In this document: in pieces, positions 1 through 10,889 of the stretch
Layout: every line of letters starts with the position of its first letter
Numbering within the stretch: the stretch's first letter is position 1
Made by a program: the position numbers and the translations under genes
The notes under the pieces: model-generated
The model's database searches: none
What the model saw: only the letters and a program-made list of their open reading frames with translations
Told to the model about the DNA's origin: nothing
Source: Gammaproteobacteria bacterium
GTDB taxonomy: Bacteria > Pseudomonadota > Gammaproteobacteria > Steroidobacterales > Steroidobacteraceae
DNA length: 52,826 bases
Assembly (NCBI GenBank): GCA_016874175.1
Contig: VGUP01000003.1
Span: forward strand, 1-52,826
Reading direction: 5' to 3'

Positions 1-230
1 CGGCGGCCACCGAACTCGCTCGCGCTACGCTGCAGGGCGCAGGGCGCATGGCCGAACCGGGCGCCGATCTTGCCGCGCTACGTGAATCAGTCACCTCAAA
101 AGGTGGCACGACTGCTGCGGCGCTGGCATCTTTCAGCGATCAGGATCTCGAGCGCGTGGTCGCTGCAGCGGTCACCGCCGCGGTACATCGCGGCCGCGAA
201 CTCTCGAGCCAAGCTGCCGCAGGAGGCTGA
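1..230 (+). CDS. proC: pyrroline-5-carboxylate reductase, C-terminal part (truncated by window start)
   Basis: C-terminal ProC-like motif (LRESVTSKGGTTAAALASF) open from the window edge; followed directly by yggT. Confidence 0.85.
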   Translation, partial: AATELARATLQGAGRMAEPGADLAALRESVTSKGGTTAAALASFSDQDLERVVAAAVTAAVHRGRELSSQAAAGG

Positions 231-232
231 CG

Positions 233-763
233 GTGCATCAGGTCGTGTTGTTTTTGGCCGAAACTTTCTTCTCACTGCTGCTCTACGTATTCCTGTTGCG
301 AATATTGCTGCAATGGGCGCGCGCGAATTTCCGCAACCCCATCGCCGAAGCCATCGTCCGTTTGAGCAACTGGCTGATCATGCCCTTGCGACGGGTATCG
401 CCTCCGATCGGGCGCATCGACACCGCCTCGTTGATCGCTGTGTACGCCGTGGCGCTGGCGCAAACCGCTGCACTCAGCGTGATTCTGGTGGGCACGCTGC
501 CCGATGCGCTGCCTTGGCTGCTGGCGGCAGCCATCGAACTGCTGCGCTCGGCGTTGTGGCTCTATTTCTGGGCGATTTTCATCTACGCACTCGCCTCGAT
601 TATCGCTCCCGGGGTGCGCTCACCGCTGCAGGACTTACTCGAATCGGTATGCGAACCGGTGCTCGAGCGCATCCGCAGTGCTGTTCCTGCTATTGGTGGA
701 CTCGATCTGTCACCGATGTGGGCCGGTATCATCATTCAGGTGTTGTTGATCCTCATTCGCTGA
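233..763 (+). CDS. YggT family integral membrane protein
   Basis: Two repeated hydrophobic YggT-type modules; proC-yggT order. Confidence 0.85.
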   Translation: MHQVVLFLAETFFSLLLYVFLLRILLQWARANFRNPIAEAIVRLSNWLIMPLRRVSPPIGRIDTASLIAVYAVALAQTAALSVILVGTLPDALPWLLAAAIELLRSALWLYFWAIFIYALASIIAPGVRSPLQDLLESVCEPVLERIRSAVPAIGGLDLSPMWAGIIIQVLLILIR

Positions 764-930
764 GTCTTCGCCGTAGGTCGTGCGGTGCTGACGCAGCGCT
801 GAAAAAAACCTGTTTTTTCCCTCAAATTTCGCAAAAAGTGTTTGCTACTGAACGCGTGTGTGCTATTTTTCGGTGTGTTTGGCAATGCGCAAACGAGCAC
901 AAAAACCCATAAATTCAGGAGTATTCCAAG

Positions 931-1242
931 ATGGCGAAAAAGGGTGGTCCTCCGACCAAGTCGGAAATCCTCAACCAGATCGCGAAGGACACGTCCCTGT
1001 CACGCAAGAACGTGTCAGCGGTGTTCGAGTCCCTCAATGGCGTGATCAAGAAGAGCCTGCGTGCGAACGGTCTGTTCACGCTGCCTGGTCTTGCCAAGCT
1101 GAAGGTCGTCAAGAAGCCCGCCACCAAGGCGCGTGAGGGCGTCAACCCCTTCACCGGCGAGAAGATGATGTTCAAGGCGAAGCCGGCCTCAAAGAAGGTT
1201 CGTGCGATGCCGCTCAAGAATCTGAAGAACATGGTCAACTAA
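931..1242 (+). CDS. HU/IHF-like DNA-binding protein
   Basis: MAKKGGPPTKSEILNQIAKDTSLSRKNVSAVFESL...GLFTLPGLAKLKVVKKPATKAREGVNPFTGE; HU fold motifs. Confidence 0.85.
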   Translation: MAKKGGPPTKSEILNQIAKDTSLSRKNVSAVFESLNGVIKKSLRANGLFTLPGLAKLKVVKKPATKAREGVNPFTGEKMMFKAKPASKKVRAMPLKNLKNMVN

Positions 1243-1264
1243 TCATCCCTTTGAAAAGAGCTTG

Positions 1265-1302
1265 AAAAAAGGCCCGGGACGCATAGCGCCCCGGGCCTTT
1301 TT
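1265..1302 (+). terminator. Rho-independent terminator after HU-like gene
   Basis: GGCCCGGG ... CCCGGGCC stem followed by T5, preceded by A6. Confidence 0.85.
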
Positions 1303-1327
1303 AGTGGCACTCCCGATAACGAAAGCA

Positions 1328-2080
1328 TCAGCTAGGGTTGAATTCTTCGTCCTCTTCGTCCCAACCAAAGTTTTCGTCTACAGAATATATTTCCACACGC
1401 GGTGAACCGCCATCCCCTCCTGGGCCCATCCCTTTGATGCGCTCCCTCATCCGCTTCATACGCTGCTGTATACGATCATTCATCTGCTCGGGACTCAGCA
1501 CGCTCTCAGCCTTTTTACGCTGGTCGGCGGTCAGCTCCTGCCATACCTTGCTGCGCAAGTTCGCGCTCTGCTGCACGAGGCGTGCACTCATCTCACCGAT
1601 TTTTTTAGCGCATAACGCGCTTTCGCTCGCGTACTTCGCGTCGGACGGAGTCAGTTCACGCAGTCGTCGTGCCTCCGCTGCCATGTCGCGGGCGAGGTTA
1701 CGCATCTCGGGGCGCAGGGTTGCCATGATCTCGGTGATCTTGCCGAGCTGCTGTGGCGTGAGATCGAGCGTCTTGACCATGCGCTCGACGCCTCTCGGAT
1801 CGAGACCCAACGCTTCGATGATCCCACCCTGACCCATGCGACCCAAAACGCCGCGCATGACACCCCGACCATCCGGGCCTATTAGGTCTTCTGTTAGCAT
1901 ATCGTCGTTGCGAATAATGATGCGCCGCATTTCACGGCGTTCCGGACCGGGACCATCCATTCCCGGACCACCCATGCCAGGAACGGGTGGCGCAGGAGCG
2001 GGTGGCGGCGGCGGCATCTGGGCAAAGGCGACTGCTGAACCCACCAAGGCCAGCGCCGCTACGACACTCACGTATTTCAT
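1328..2080 (-). CDS. Spy/CpxP-like periplasmic protein with Pro/Gly-rich N-terminus
   Basis: Signal peptide MKYVSVVAALALVGSAVAFA; LTPQQLGKI and LTADQRKK (LTxxQ) motifs; divergent from a CpxRA-like pair. Confidence 0.65.
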   Translation of the reverse strand: MKYVSVVAALALVGSAVAFAQMPPPPPAPAPPVPGMGGPGMDGPGPERREMRRIIIRNDDMLTEDLIGPDGRGVMRGVLGRMGQGGIIEALGLDPRGVERMVKTLDLTPQQLGKITEIMATLRPEMRNLARDMAAEARRLRELTPSDAKYASESALCAKKIGEMSARLVQQSANLRSKVWQELTADQRKKAESVLSPEQMNDRIQQRMKRMRERIKGMGPGGDGGSPRVEIYSVDENFGWDEEDEEFNPS

Positions 2081-2140
2081 CGCCTTACTCCACGGAAAAA
2101 AGACCAACACATGGTCCCCGATTTCGACCCGCGCCATCCG

Positions 2141-2180
2141 ACAAGTTTCCCAAAAGTTCCGCAAAGTTCTGCAAAGTTTG
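2141..2180. promoter_or_regulatory. Phased decamer repeats, candidate OmpR/CpxR-type response-regulator site
   Basis: acaagtttcc|caaaagttcc|gcaaagttct|gcaaagtttg; AAAGTT cores about 10 bp apart in the divergent intergenic region. Confidence 0.5.
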
Positions 2181-2227
2181 GTGGCCCGGGCTGACAAAAC
2201 CGGCCATTCGTCGCACCATCGCGGCCG

Positions 2228-2944
2228 ATGTCTGCCGGAATACTGATTGTTGACGACGATCGTGATCTCGCCTCAATGCTCGCCGAATTCCTTGGCAATG
2301 AGGGCTTTCAGGTCGTGACCGCTACCGAGGGCGGCGGCGCATTAGGGCTGATGGCGGAGCGTCCCTTTGATCTGGTCATCCTCGATGTCATGCTGCCAGG
2401 CAGCAGCGGTTTCGATGTGCTGCGCGAACTCCGCCGAAGAAAACCACGCCTGCCGGTGCTGATGTTGACAGCCCGCGGCGAGGCCATCGATCGAATTTTA
2501 GGCCTTGAACTCGGTGCCGATGATTACTTGCCAAAACCTTTCGACCCCCGCGAACTTGCCGCGCGGATTCGCGCGATCTTGCGGCGCGTAGCGACTGCAG
2601 GCGACCACTCGGCGAGTGCCGAGGACCCCGCCGAGAACCTGTTGATTGGCGCCCTGAAGCTGGACGTCCGTCGGCGCCGCGCCACCCTCGGTAGTACCAC
2701 GCTCGAACTCACCGGTGCCGAATTTCGCGTGTTGCAGCAACTGGCCGCGTCGCGAGGCCAGCCAGTCGATCGTCGCCTGCTGACCGCACGAGCGCTCGGG
2801 CGCACACTCACGCTCTATGATCGAAGCATCGACACTCATGTCAGCAATCTGCGGCGCAAACTCGAGCGGCAGGGTCAAAGTGGGATCGAGATCCGCTCCG
2901 TCCGCGGCACCGGTTACGAGCTCATCGAGACCGCCTCGGTCTGA
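2228..2944 (+). CDS. OmpR/CpxR-family response regulator
   Basis: Receiver (VDDDRD, DVMLPG, KPFD) plus winged-helix C-terminus. Confidence 0.9.
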   Translation: MSAGILIVDDDRDLASMLAEFLGNEGFQVVTATEGGGALGLMAERPFDLVILDVMLPGSSGFDVLRELRRRKPRLPVLMLTARGEAIDRILGLELGADDYLPKPFDPRELAARIRAILRRVATAGDHSASAEDPAENLLIGALKLDVRRRRATLGSTTLELTGAEFRVLQQLAASRGQPVDRRLLTARALGRTLTLYDRSIDTHVSNLRRKLERQGQSGIEIRSVRGTGYELIETASV

Positions 2945-2965
2945 TCCCTTGCCGAGCGCGGGCAC

Positions 2966-4393
2966 ATGAGGCGGCTAGCCACACGCATTTTCCTCGCATT
3001 CTTTGCAGCTCTGCTGCTCAACGGGCTCAGCGCCATCGGCCTGACTTCGTGGGTATTGTCGGTGCGGCAGGAGTCGGCTGACAAAGAATTGCTGGAGGCT
3101 GCACGCACTGCGGCGGACGCGCTCGCCAAGGGGGGGCGCGCCGCTCTGGTTGATTGGGCAAGGAATCGCAGCGCTGATCATTCGCATCAGCTCGAGATCC
3201 TGCTCATCGATGAACTCGGCACAGAGCTGCTCGGACGAAAAATCCCCGGCAGCGACTCCATTGCCCAAAGCGAAACCGACGAATATATAGACTACGATCT
3301 GCCGACCGTGCTGCTCGATCTGCCGCGATCGACGCCCATCCTCGTCAGCGCCGACGACGAACCCTTTCGCTTGCTACCCGTTCCACGACGTAGCGGCCCC
3401 GCAGCCTGGCGCGATGTGCCGTTGCAATTGCTGCTGCTGGCGCTGGCGGTGACCGGGCTCGTGAGTGTGCTGCTCGCGCGTTCGATCACCCGACCCGTTC
3501 GCGCCTTACAGCAGACGACCGAGTCGTTGACCGGCGGCGCCCTCGAGACCCGTGTGCCCGTGGCGGTGCGCAGGCGCCGCGACGAAATCGGCAGACTCGC
3601 CGTCTCGCTCGACATCATGGCTGAAAGACTTGGCAGCCTGCTTCGTGGTCAACGCCAGTTGCTGCGTGATGTGTCCCATGAAGTTCGATCTCCTCTCACA
3701 AGAATTCGGCTTGCCTCGGGTCTAATGGCGCAGCGTGATACTGCCGCGGCCAGTGCTGCAAACCGAATCGACGAAGAAATCGCCAGACTCGACGAACTGA
3801 TCGACAAGATTCTCGATGTGTCGCGACTGGAGTCGGGTGCGATCGTCTTCGAACGTGAACCGCTGGAGCTATGCGGCCTGCTCGAAGGAATTCTCGTCGA
3901 TGCCAACTTCGAAGCTGCAGAACTTGGCAAGACACTGGAGAGTCGACTGGACGATGGGCCGCTGAACCTGATCGGTGATCGATATTGGATCTCGGCTGCG
4001 ATCGAGAACGTGGTGCGCAACGCCCTCAAGCATACGCCGCAGGGCTCGCAGGTTTTCGTGACCCTGGAGAGCGCCTGTCACGACGATGACAGCGTCGCCA
4101 TCCTCGTTATCAGCGACACGGGTCACGGATTGGCAGAGCCGGAGCTCGCACGCATCTTCGAGCCTTTTTTCCGCGGCAGCAAAGATGGCGATGGTCACGC
4201 CGCCTCACCACGTGCAGCCGGATCAGGCTTGGGGCTCGCCATCGCGGCGCGGGTTGTTCGGGCACACGGCGGCAACATCCAGGCAACGAATCTTCGCGAT
4301 GTCGAAGGCGTGGCGCAGGGTCTGCGCGTCATCCTAACGTGGCCCCTTGCGGCAGACACGGTTGCCCCATCCCGAGTTACAAGCGCACCCTGA
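2966..4393 (+). CDS. CpxA-like sensor histidine kinase
   Basis: TM, HAMP, H-box VSHEVRSPLTRIRL, N/G boxes SGLGLAIAARVV. Confidence 0.9.
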   Translation: MRRLATRIFLAFFAALLLNGLSAIGLTSWVLSVRQESADKELLEAARTAADALAKGGRAALVDWARNRSADHSHQLEILLIDELGTELLGRKIPGSDSIAQSETDEYIDYDLPTVLLDLPRSTPILVSADDEPFRLLPVPRRSGPAAWRDVPLQLLLLALAVTGLVSVLLARSITRPVRALQQTTESLTGGALETRVPVAVRRRRDEIGRLAVSLDIMAERLGSLLRGQRQLLRDVSHEVRSPLTRIRLASGLMAQRDTAAASAANRIDEEIARLDELIDKILDVSRLESGAIVFEREPLELCGLLEGILVDANFEAAELGKTLESRLDDGPLNLIGDRYWISAAIENVVRNALKHTPQGSQVFVTLESACHDDDSVAILVISDTGHGLAEPELARIFEPFFRGSKDGDGHAASPRAAGSGLGLAIAARVVRAHGGNIQATNLRDVEGVAQGLRVILTWPLAADTVAPSRVTSAP

Positions 4394-5452
4394 GACCGGA
4401 CTCAGCACTTTCGGATATGAGCTTGCCACGATGCATACGCGCCACCGCCGCCGCAATGGCAAGTCCGAGACCGGCGCCCGGCTGTCGCGAGGGGCGCGCG
4501 AGGCGAACGAAAGGTTTGACGGCTTGCTCGCGAGTTTAGGCCGGAATCCTCAGCCCGCGATCTTCGACGATGATCTCCGGACCCGTATCGTAAGAACCGG
4601 GGCGTACCGCGCGCGGCCTCGCTGTCGGCAGCGCACGCCGCAGCGAGCGACCGCCGCATGCGCATCGCCGGTGTGCGCAAATCGTGGGCGAGGCTCTCGG
4701 TGACCGTACGCATACCGGTGACCAGCGCTTCGTTTTGATCAAGCATTTCATTGAATGTTATGGTCAGGGCACCCATGGCGTCCAAGCGTTGTTGCGCAGG
4801 CGCGCGCGGCCATCTGTCCGCGCATGATTTGACGCGCGGTATCTGCTAACCCGCGCACGTACCCCAGAATGTAGCGATTGAGTATGAATCCGGTCCCGAG
4901 ACCGATCAGGATGACAAGGATGATGATCCCGACCGCCACCCGGCCAAGAGCTTTGGCGATTTCGAAGCGAGCGGTGTCGGGTTGGGTAACGATGAAAATA
5001 CTGCCGTCGGCGAGACGGGCGGATCTGACATAGGTATCGAGCCCATCGCCTTTCGGAATCCGGTACGCAGCCGAGTCTGCTTCGAGTGCCTGCTCGCTTG
5101 CGGGCACCTTGGCCAAATCACCAACGACCGCGTTACCATTCGGATCGAGCAGTACGAAGTAGCGTTTGTCGGGAATGGTCTCGTTGCTGATGCGGAAGGA
5201 TGTAGGTAACGCAGCCCGATCCTCCGCGTTGTCCATTCGCGTGGTCAAAATGATGGCGCGCTCGAGCGACTGGAACAGCTCGCGATCGTGCACGGACATG
5301 ATGCGCCACTGTAACCAGATGAAGCCGAGCACGAAGGCCACGACCATCATGCCGAGCGCAAACAGCGATGCCGTGAGTGCGCGGCGATCGAAAAGTACGG
5401 GAAGCATGTCCCAAGCATGCCACGCCGAGGATGAGAAGCCCAAATGAGTCAA
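4391..5452 (-). pseudogene. Decayed sensor histidine kinase
   Basis: TM/sensor part 4748-5452 (start probably 5407, MLPVLFDRR); HAMP/H-box (LAHDLRTP) continues in another frame; ATPase remnant EIIVEDRGLRIPA*TREQAVKPFVRL...GAGLGLAIAAAVARMHRG with TAA at 4536-4538; most of the DHp-to-G1 region missing. Confidence 0.85.
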
Positions 5453-6115
5453 TTACTGCTGATCGAAAATGACGCCGAGACGGCGGCCGAGATCGTCGCT
5501 GCGACGCGCAACAGCGGACATCACATCAGTCACGTCATGGATGGCAAAACCCGGTTGGATCTCGCCCTTGCCGGTCACTTCGATGTCGTCGTGACCGATC
5601 GCATGCTGCCCGGGCTCGACGGCCTCGGTATCGTCAAAGCCTTGCGCGAATCCGGCAAGTCGATGCCCGTCATCATGCTCTCGGCACTCGACTCAGTCGA
5701 CGAAAGGGTCAAGGGACTGCGTGCGGGCGGCGACGATTATCTCGGCTAGCCTTTTGCGACCGATGAATTGCTGGCGCGTATCGAATCATTGATTCGCCGA
5801 CATCAACAGAGTGCGGTCACCTCGTTGCAGGTCGAAGATCTTCATCTTGATCTGCTTGATCGCACCGCGACGCGGGCCGGTCGAGCACTCGATCTCACGA
5901 CCCGCGAGTTTCGACTCCTCGAATACTTTGTCCGCCACGCAGGTCAGATGGTCACTCGCACCATGCTGCTGCAGAGCGTCTGGGATATTCACTATGATCC
6001 GCAGACCAATGTGGTCGATGGGCACGTGAGCCGTCTGCGTCAGGAGGTCGATCGGGATGCCGAGCAGCCCTTGATCGTCACCGTGCGCAGCGTGGGCTAT
6101 ACGCTGCGCGGCTGA
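5444..6115 (+). pseudogene. OmpR-family response regulator with in-frame TAG
   Basis: GGDDYLG-TAG-PFATDELLARIE; stop at 5747-5749 in the same frame as the intact wHTH half 5768-6115. Confidence 0.85.
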
Positions 6116-6729
6116 GTCGAGCGCGCCACGAACGCCGCCACGACATCGCGCAGCTCGTGTAGCCGAGCGTGGAAAAAATGGTCGGCCTCGGGCAGTCGGA
6201 CCAAGCTTGACGCACCGCTCGCGCGTACCCACTGCTCGACCGCGTTCGCATCGACCATATCATCGCGATCACCCTGAATCACGAGCCAGGGACTCTGCGG
6301 TGGCGAAATCTTTGAAAAGTCCCAGCGGCTAACGGGCGGCGCCACCGTGACGAGCAGCGCTGGCGATACTGGTGCGCGCAGCGCGATCCATGCACCGAAC
6401 GAAAAACCGCCCAGCCAAAGCGGCAAATCAGGCCAACGCTCACGTGCCCACTTGGCGAGCGCGATGACGTCATCGACTTCGCCGCGACCGTCGTCATGCA
6501 CCCCCGCCGATGCGCCTACCCCGCGAAAATTGAAGCGAGTGACCACGGCACCGGCGGCCAAGAAAGCCTTGGCGACGGTGTGAATGACCTTGTTGGCCAT
6601 CGAGCCACCGAACAACGGGTGGGGATGACAACAAATCGCCACCGCCACGGGCGTCCCCGACGGCGACTCGACCAAAGTTTCGATGTCGCCGGCCGCACCC
6701 GGAAACAGTATCCGTTCGACAGCGGTCAC
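6097..6729 (-). CDS. alpha/beta hydrolase
   Basis: CCHPHPLFGGSMANKV, GGFSFGAW nucleophile elbow. Confidence 0.85.
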   Translation of the reverse strand: MTAVERILFPGAAGDIETLVESPSGTPVAVAICCHPHPLFGGSMANKVIHTVAKAFLAAGAVVTRFNFRGVGASAGVHDDGRGEVDDVIALAKWARERWPDLPLWLGGFSFGAWIALRAPVSPALLVTVAPPVSRWDFSKISPPQSPWLVIQGDRDDMVDANAVEQWVRASGASSLVRLPEADHFFHARLHELRDVVAAFVARSTQPRSV

Positions 6730-6747
6730 GCGGGTGGACCCACCGAC

Positions 6748-8043
6748 TCAGGGTTGGCGATGGACGGTACCGTCTTTCATCACGAAGTTGACGCGACGCA
6801 TCGCCGAAATATCGGCGAGTGGATCGCCGGACACGGCAACCAGGTCAGCAATTTTGCCAACCTGCACGCTGCCGAGACGGTCGTCGATCTCGAGAAACTT
6901 TGCAGCGACCGACGTTGCCGACTTGATGGCTTCGAGGGGTGGCATACCGGCCTCGACCATGAGGACGAATTCCCGCGCATTATCGCCATGCGCCGAAACA
7001 CCCGTGTCGGTGCCGAAGACGATCTTTACGCCGGCTTCGTAAGCCTTGGCAAAAGTCCCCTGAATCTGCGGCCCGATCATCGCCGCCTTCGGTCGGACCA
7101 GCGCCGGAAAGAACCCGTCTTCTTTCGATCGATCGAACACCCAACGCCCCGCGGTGATGGTCGGCACGTAGCACGTGCCCCGCTCCTTCATGAGTGCGAT
7201 GGTTTCGTCGTCCATGAAAGTGCCGTGCTCGATACTGTCGACACCCGCGCGTACGGCGCGCTTCATGCCCTCGGCGCCGTGGGCATGTGCGGCCACCTTG
7301 AAGCCGTAGTCGCGAGCGGTGGCGACGATGGTGCGGATTTCGTCTTCGGTGAATTGCGGATTCAGTCCGTTCTTTGCAATCGACAGCACGCCACCGGTCG
7401 CCGTGATCTTGATAAGGTCCGAGCCCTCTTTGTAGCGTTGACGAACGGTCTGGGCACCCTGCTCTGCGCCATTCACCACGCCGTCGACCGGACCGACGTT
7501 GCCGCCACCCAAAAAATCCGCCCAACCATTGGTGGGATCGGCGTGACCACCCGTGCTGGCGATCGACTTGCCCGCAGCAAAGATTCGCGGCCCGGTCACC
7601 TTGCCGGCGTTGATGGCATTGCGCAGCGCAATGCTGGCGAGAAAGCTGTCGCCGAGATCGCGCACCGTGGTGAAACCCGCCTGCAAGGTACGCGCCGCGT
7701 AGAGCACACCATCGAGTGCAACATCAGGACCGTCTTTTTTGAACCGATCGAGTTCGCTAGTCCGACTGTACTCGCTGGTCAGATGCACATGCATATCCAT
7801 GAGTCCGGGCATCAGCGTCGACTTGCGCAGATCGATGACCGTGTCGCCAGCCGCGGGCTTGCGATAGCCCGACTCGATGCCGGTAATGCGACCTTGATCG
7901 ACCACCACCGTACGCTCGGTCATGACCTGATCGCTGACACCGTCAATTACACGCCCGGCATGAATCAAGGTTGCCGCCTGCGCGCCGCTCGCGAGCACGG
8001 CCACCACACAAACGAATGTCGCACCGATGGTTCTGGTGATCAT
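6748..8043 (-). CDS. Exported amidohydrolase-family metalloenzyme
   Basis: Signal peptide; DMHVHL, HAHG, SIEHGT, FGTDTG motifs. Confidence 0.85.
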   Translation of the reverse strand: MITRTIGATFVCVVAVLASGAQAATLIHAGRVIDGVSDQVMTERTVVVDQGRITGIESGYRKPAAGDTVIDLRKSTLMPGLMDMHVHLTSEYSRTSELDRFKKDGPDVALDGVLYAARTLQAGFTTVRDLGDSFLASIALRNAINAGKVTGPRIFAAGKSIASTGGHADPTNGWADFLGGGNVGPVDGVVNGAEQGAQTVRQRYKEGSDLIKITATGGVLSIAKNGLNPQFTEDEIRTIVATARDYGFKVAAHAHGAEGMKRAVRAGVDSIEHGTFMDDETIALMKERGTCYVPTITAGRWVFDRSKEDGFFPALVRPKAAMIGPQIQGTFAKAYEAGVKIVFGTDTGVSAHGDNAREFVLMVEAGMPPLEAIKSATSVAAKFLEIDDRLGSVQVGKIADLVAVSGDPLADISAMRRVNFVMKDGTVHRQP

Positions 8044-8055
8044 GACTAACCCCGC

Positions 8056-8520
8056 TCAGCGAATCGAAACCAGCTCGACGTCAAACACCAGCGTCGCCCC
8101 ACCCGGAATCACTCCGCTCGCTCCGCGTACGCCGTATCCGAGTTCCGCGGGAATGACGAGGCGACGCTTGCCGCCCACTTTCATGCCCGCAACGCCGAGA
8201 TCCCAGCCGCGGATTACCTTGCCGCCACCAACCGTGAACGAAAAGGTACTGCCGTGATCGCGCGAACTGTCGAAATTGCGACCCTTGCCCTCGGCTTTCG
8301 CCGGATCGTGCAACCAGCCGGTGTAGTGAACTTCAGCGGTCTGGCCATTGGTGACTTCGGGGCCCGCTCCAAGGGCCAGGTCTTCTTTGATCGGCTCTGA
8401 CATCGCGGTCTCCTGCGCTTGAGTGTCCCCGCGATCAGACGCCGGCAACGGAGGAAGGTAGATTGCGGCCACCAGCACCATGGTGACGGCAACGATCAAC
8501 GACCAGGCAACGGTTCTCAT
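8056..8520 (-). CDS. FKBP-type peptidyl-prolyl cis-trans isomerase
   Basis: VHYTGWLHD, VIRGWDLGVAGMKVGGKRRLVIPAELGYG. Confidence 0.9.
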   Translation of the reverse strand: MRTVAWSLIVAVTMVLVAAIYLPPLPASDRGDTQAQETAMSEPIKEDLALGAGPEVTNGQTAEVHYTGWLHDPAKAEGKGRNFDSSRDHGSTFSFTVGGGKVIRGWDLGVAGMKVGGKRRLVIPAELGYGVRGASGVIPGGATLVFDVELVSIR

Positions 8521-8924
8521 TTCTTTGACTCCGCAGCACTCTGAAAAGCCAGCGAGACCGAATTGATGCAGTAACGCAGTCCCGTAGGCTGCGGTCCATC
8601 TTCGAAAACATGCCCGAGGTGAGCATCGCAATTGGCGCAGACCACTTCGGTACGCACCATGCCGTAGCTGTTGTCACGATGCTCGCGTACCCGATCGCCG
8701 GCGAACGGCGTCCAAAAACTTGGCCAGCCGGAGCCCGAGTCGTATTTGGTATCCGAATGAAACAGTTCGTTGTCACAGCAGACGCAGGCGTACACCCCAC
8801 GCTCTTTGTGATAGGTGTAGGCGCCCGTGAACGCGCGCTCTGTGCCCTTGTTGCAGGTTACTTCGAATGCCAGCGGCGAGAGCCGTGCGCGCAATTCTTC
8901 GGCGGTGGGAACGGGCTTGCTCAT
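8517..8924 (-). CDS. msrB: Peptide-methionine (R)-S-oxide reductase
   Basis: CVCCDNELFHSDTKYDSGSGWPSF, CANCDAHLGHVF, RYCINSVSL. Confidence 0.92.
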   Translation of the reverse strand: MSKPVPTAEELRARLSPLAFEVTCNKGTERAFTGAYTYHKERGVYACVCCDNELFHSDTKYDSGSGWPSFWTPFAGDRVREHRDNSYGMVRTEVVCANCDAHLGHVFEDGPQPTGLRYCINSVSLAFQSAAESKK

Positions 8925-8953
8925 GGCCCGATTATGGCACGCCCCACGGCGGG

Positions 8954-10861
8954 TCAGCCTGATGCCATCAATTGCCCGAGCAACTTGTTGAGTCGGCGCA
9001 CGAACTCACCCGGGTTCGCGACCACCCCCGACTCGGCCAATTTGGCCTGGTCGTACACCAGCAGCGCGAGTTCGCCGAACTCGTCTTCGGCAGCGGTCGC
9101 GTCGAGTCGCTTGATGAGCGGATGGCCGACGTTGATCTCGATTGCGGGCTTTGCCTCCGGCACGGCTTGCCCCGTCGCCGCGAGAATACGGCGCATTTGC
9201 GCACCCATATCGCCCTCATCGAGCACCAGAACGGCGGGGGAATCGGCGAGGCGGGAACTGACCTTTACCTCAGCAACGCGCTCATCGAGCGCATCCTTGA
9301 TGCGCTTCAACAATTTCTTGTTTTCTTTAACGGCCTCTTCAGCGGCGGTCTTGTCGGCCGCGCCCTCGAGGGTGCCGAGCTCAAGATCGCCGCGCGCGAC
9401 ATCCTTGAAGCGCTTGCCTTCGAACTCGCGCACGTAGCCCATCATCCACTCATCGACACGATCAGCGAGCAACAGCACTTCGATGCCCTTGGCGCGCAAC
9501 TGTTCGAGGTACGGACTGCCGCGTGCCGCAGCGATCGAATCGGCGATCAAATAATAAATGCGCTCCTGGCCGCTCTTCATCCGGGCCGCATAGTCGGCAA
9601 GAGTTGCCTTCGGCTCGTCGGACTCTTCGCGGGTGCTCGCGAAGCGCAGCAACGGCAGGATCTTGTCGCGGTTCGCGGCATCTTCGCCTGTACCTTCCTT
9701 CAGCACTGGGCCGAATTCTTTCCAGAAGGTCACATACTTTTCCGGCTCTTCTTTGGCGATGCGGGCGAGCAAATCGAGCGCGCGCTTGGTAAGCGCGGCG
9801 CGCATGCCCTCGACCTCGGCATCTTTCTGCAACAACTCGCGGGAAACGTTCAGGGGCATATCATTGGAATCGAGCACGCCGCGGAAAAAGCGCAGATACA
9901 TCGGTAAAAACTGCTCGGCATCGTCCATGATGAAGACGCGCCGCACATACAGCTTCAGACCGCGCGAGGCGTCGCGCTGATAAAGGTCGAACGGGGCACG
10001 ACCCGGCACGTACAGCAACGAGGTGTACTCGCGCTTGCCCTCGACCTTGTTGTGGCTCCAGGCGAGCGGCTCGGCAAAGTCGTGTGCGATGTGCTGATAA
10101 AACTCTTTGTATTCTTCGTCCTTGAGATCGCTACGCGGGCGCGTCCACAGCGCCTGCCCCTGGTTGGCAGGCTCCCAATCGAGACTCGCTTCGCCCTCCT
10201 TGCGTATCAGCACCAGAAAGGCGATGTGATCCGAGTAGCGTCGGACCAGCGAGCGCAGGCGCCAGCCATCAGCGAATTCTTTGGCTTCTTCCTTGAGGTG
10301 GAGCACCACCATCGTGCCGCGCTCGTCGCGGGCGGCCGGCTCGATGGTGAACTCACCGTCGGCCTTCGAAGCCCAGCGGATACCGGACGCCGCAGGCTCA
10401 CCCGCTTTGCGCGAATAGACCTCGACCTCGTCGGCGACGATGAACGCCGAGTAGAAGCCCACGCCGAACTGGCCAATGAGCTTCGAATCCTTTTGCTGAT
10501 CGCCAGTCAGGCGCTTGACGAAATCTGCCGTGCCCGACTTCGCGATGGTGCCGAGGTGGGCGATCGCCTCCTCGCGATTCATGCCGATGCCGTTGTCACG
10601 GATCGAGAGGGTGCGTTTGCCGGCATCGAAGTCGATCCAGACCTTAAGCTCGGATTCGCCAGCGAGCAAATCCGGCTGCGCCAATGCCAGAAAACGCAAC
10701 TTGTCGTTGGCGTCCGAGGCATTGGAAATCAGCTCGCGCAGAAAAATCTCGCGGTGACTGTAGAGCGAATGGATCATGAGGCGCAGCAGTTCGCGCACCT
10801 CGGCCTGAAAACCGTGTTTCTCGGGGGCGGGAGCAGTACCCGCAGCAGTGGACTCGGTCAT
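8954..10861 (-). CDS. htpG: Molecular chaperone HtpG (Hsp90)
   Basis: [36 protein letters not shown]; full-length Hsp90. Confidence 0.95.
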   Translation of the reverse strand: MTESTAAGTAPAPEKHGFQAEVRELLRLMIHSLYSHREIFLRELISNASDANDKLRFLALAQPDLLAGESELKVWIDFDAGKRTLSIRDNGIGMNREEAIAHLGTIAKSGTADFVKRLTGDQQKDSKLIGQFGVGFYSAFIVADEVEVYSRKAGEPAASGIRWASKADGEFTIEPAARDERGTMVVLHLKEEAKEFADGWRLRSLVRRYSDHIAFLVLIRKEGEASLDWEPANQGQALWTRPRSDLKDEEYKEFYQHIAHDFAEPLAWSHNKVEGKREYTSLLYVPGRAPFDLYQRDASRGLKLYVRRVFIMDDAEQFLPMYLRFFRGVLDSNDMPLNVSRELLQKDAEVEGMRAALTKRALDLLARIAKEEPEKYVTFWKEFGPVLKEGTGEDAANRDKILPLLRFASTREESDEPKATLADYAARMKSGQERIYYLIADSIAAARGSPYLEQLRAKGIEVLLLADRVDEWMMGYVREFEGKRFKDVARGDLELGTLEGAADKTAAEEAVKENKKLLKRIKDALDERVAEVKVSSRLADSPAVLVLDEGDMGAQMRRILAATGQAVPEAKPAIEINVGHPLIKRLDATAAEDEFGELALLVYDQAKLAESGVVANPGEFVRRLNKLLGQLMASG

Positions 10862-10889
10862 GGCAAATCTCCTCGGAACCCCAGACGGG

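Noticed and set aside
1836-2253. Pro-rich + strand ORFs opposite the Spy-like gene
   Set aside because: Composition artefact of the Pro/Gly-rich N-terminus on the other strand
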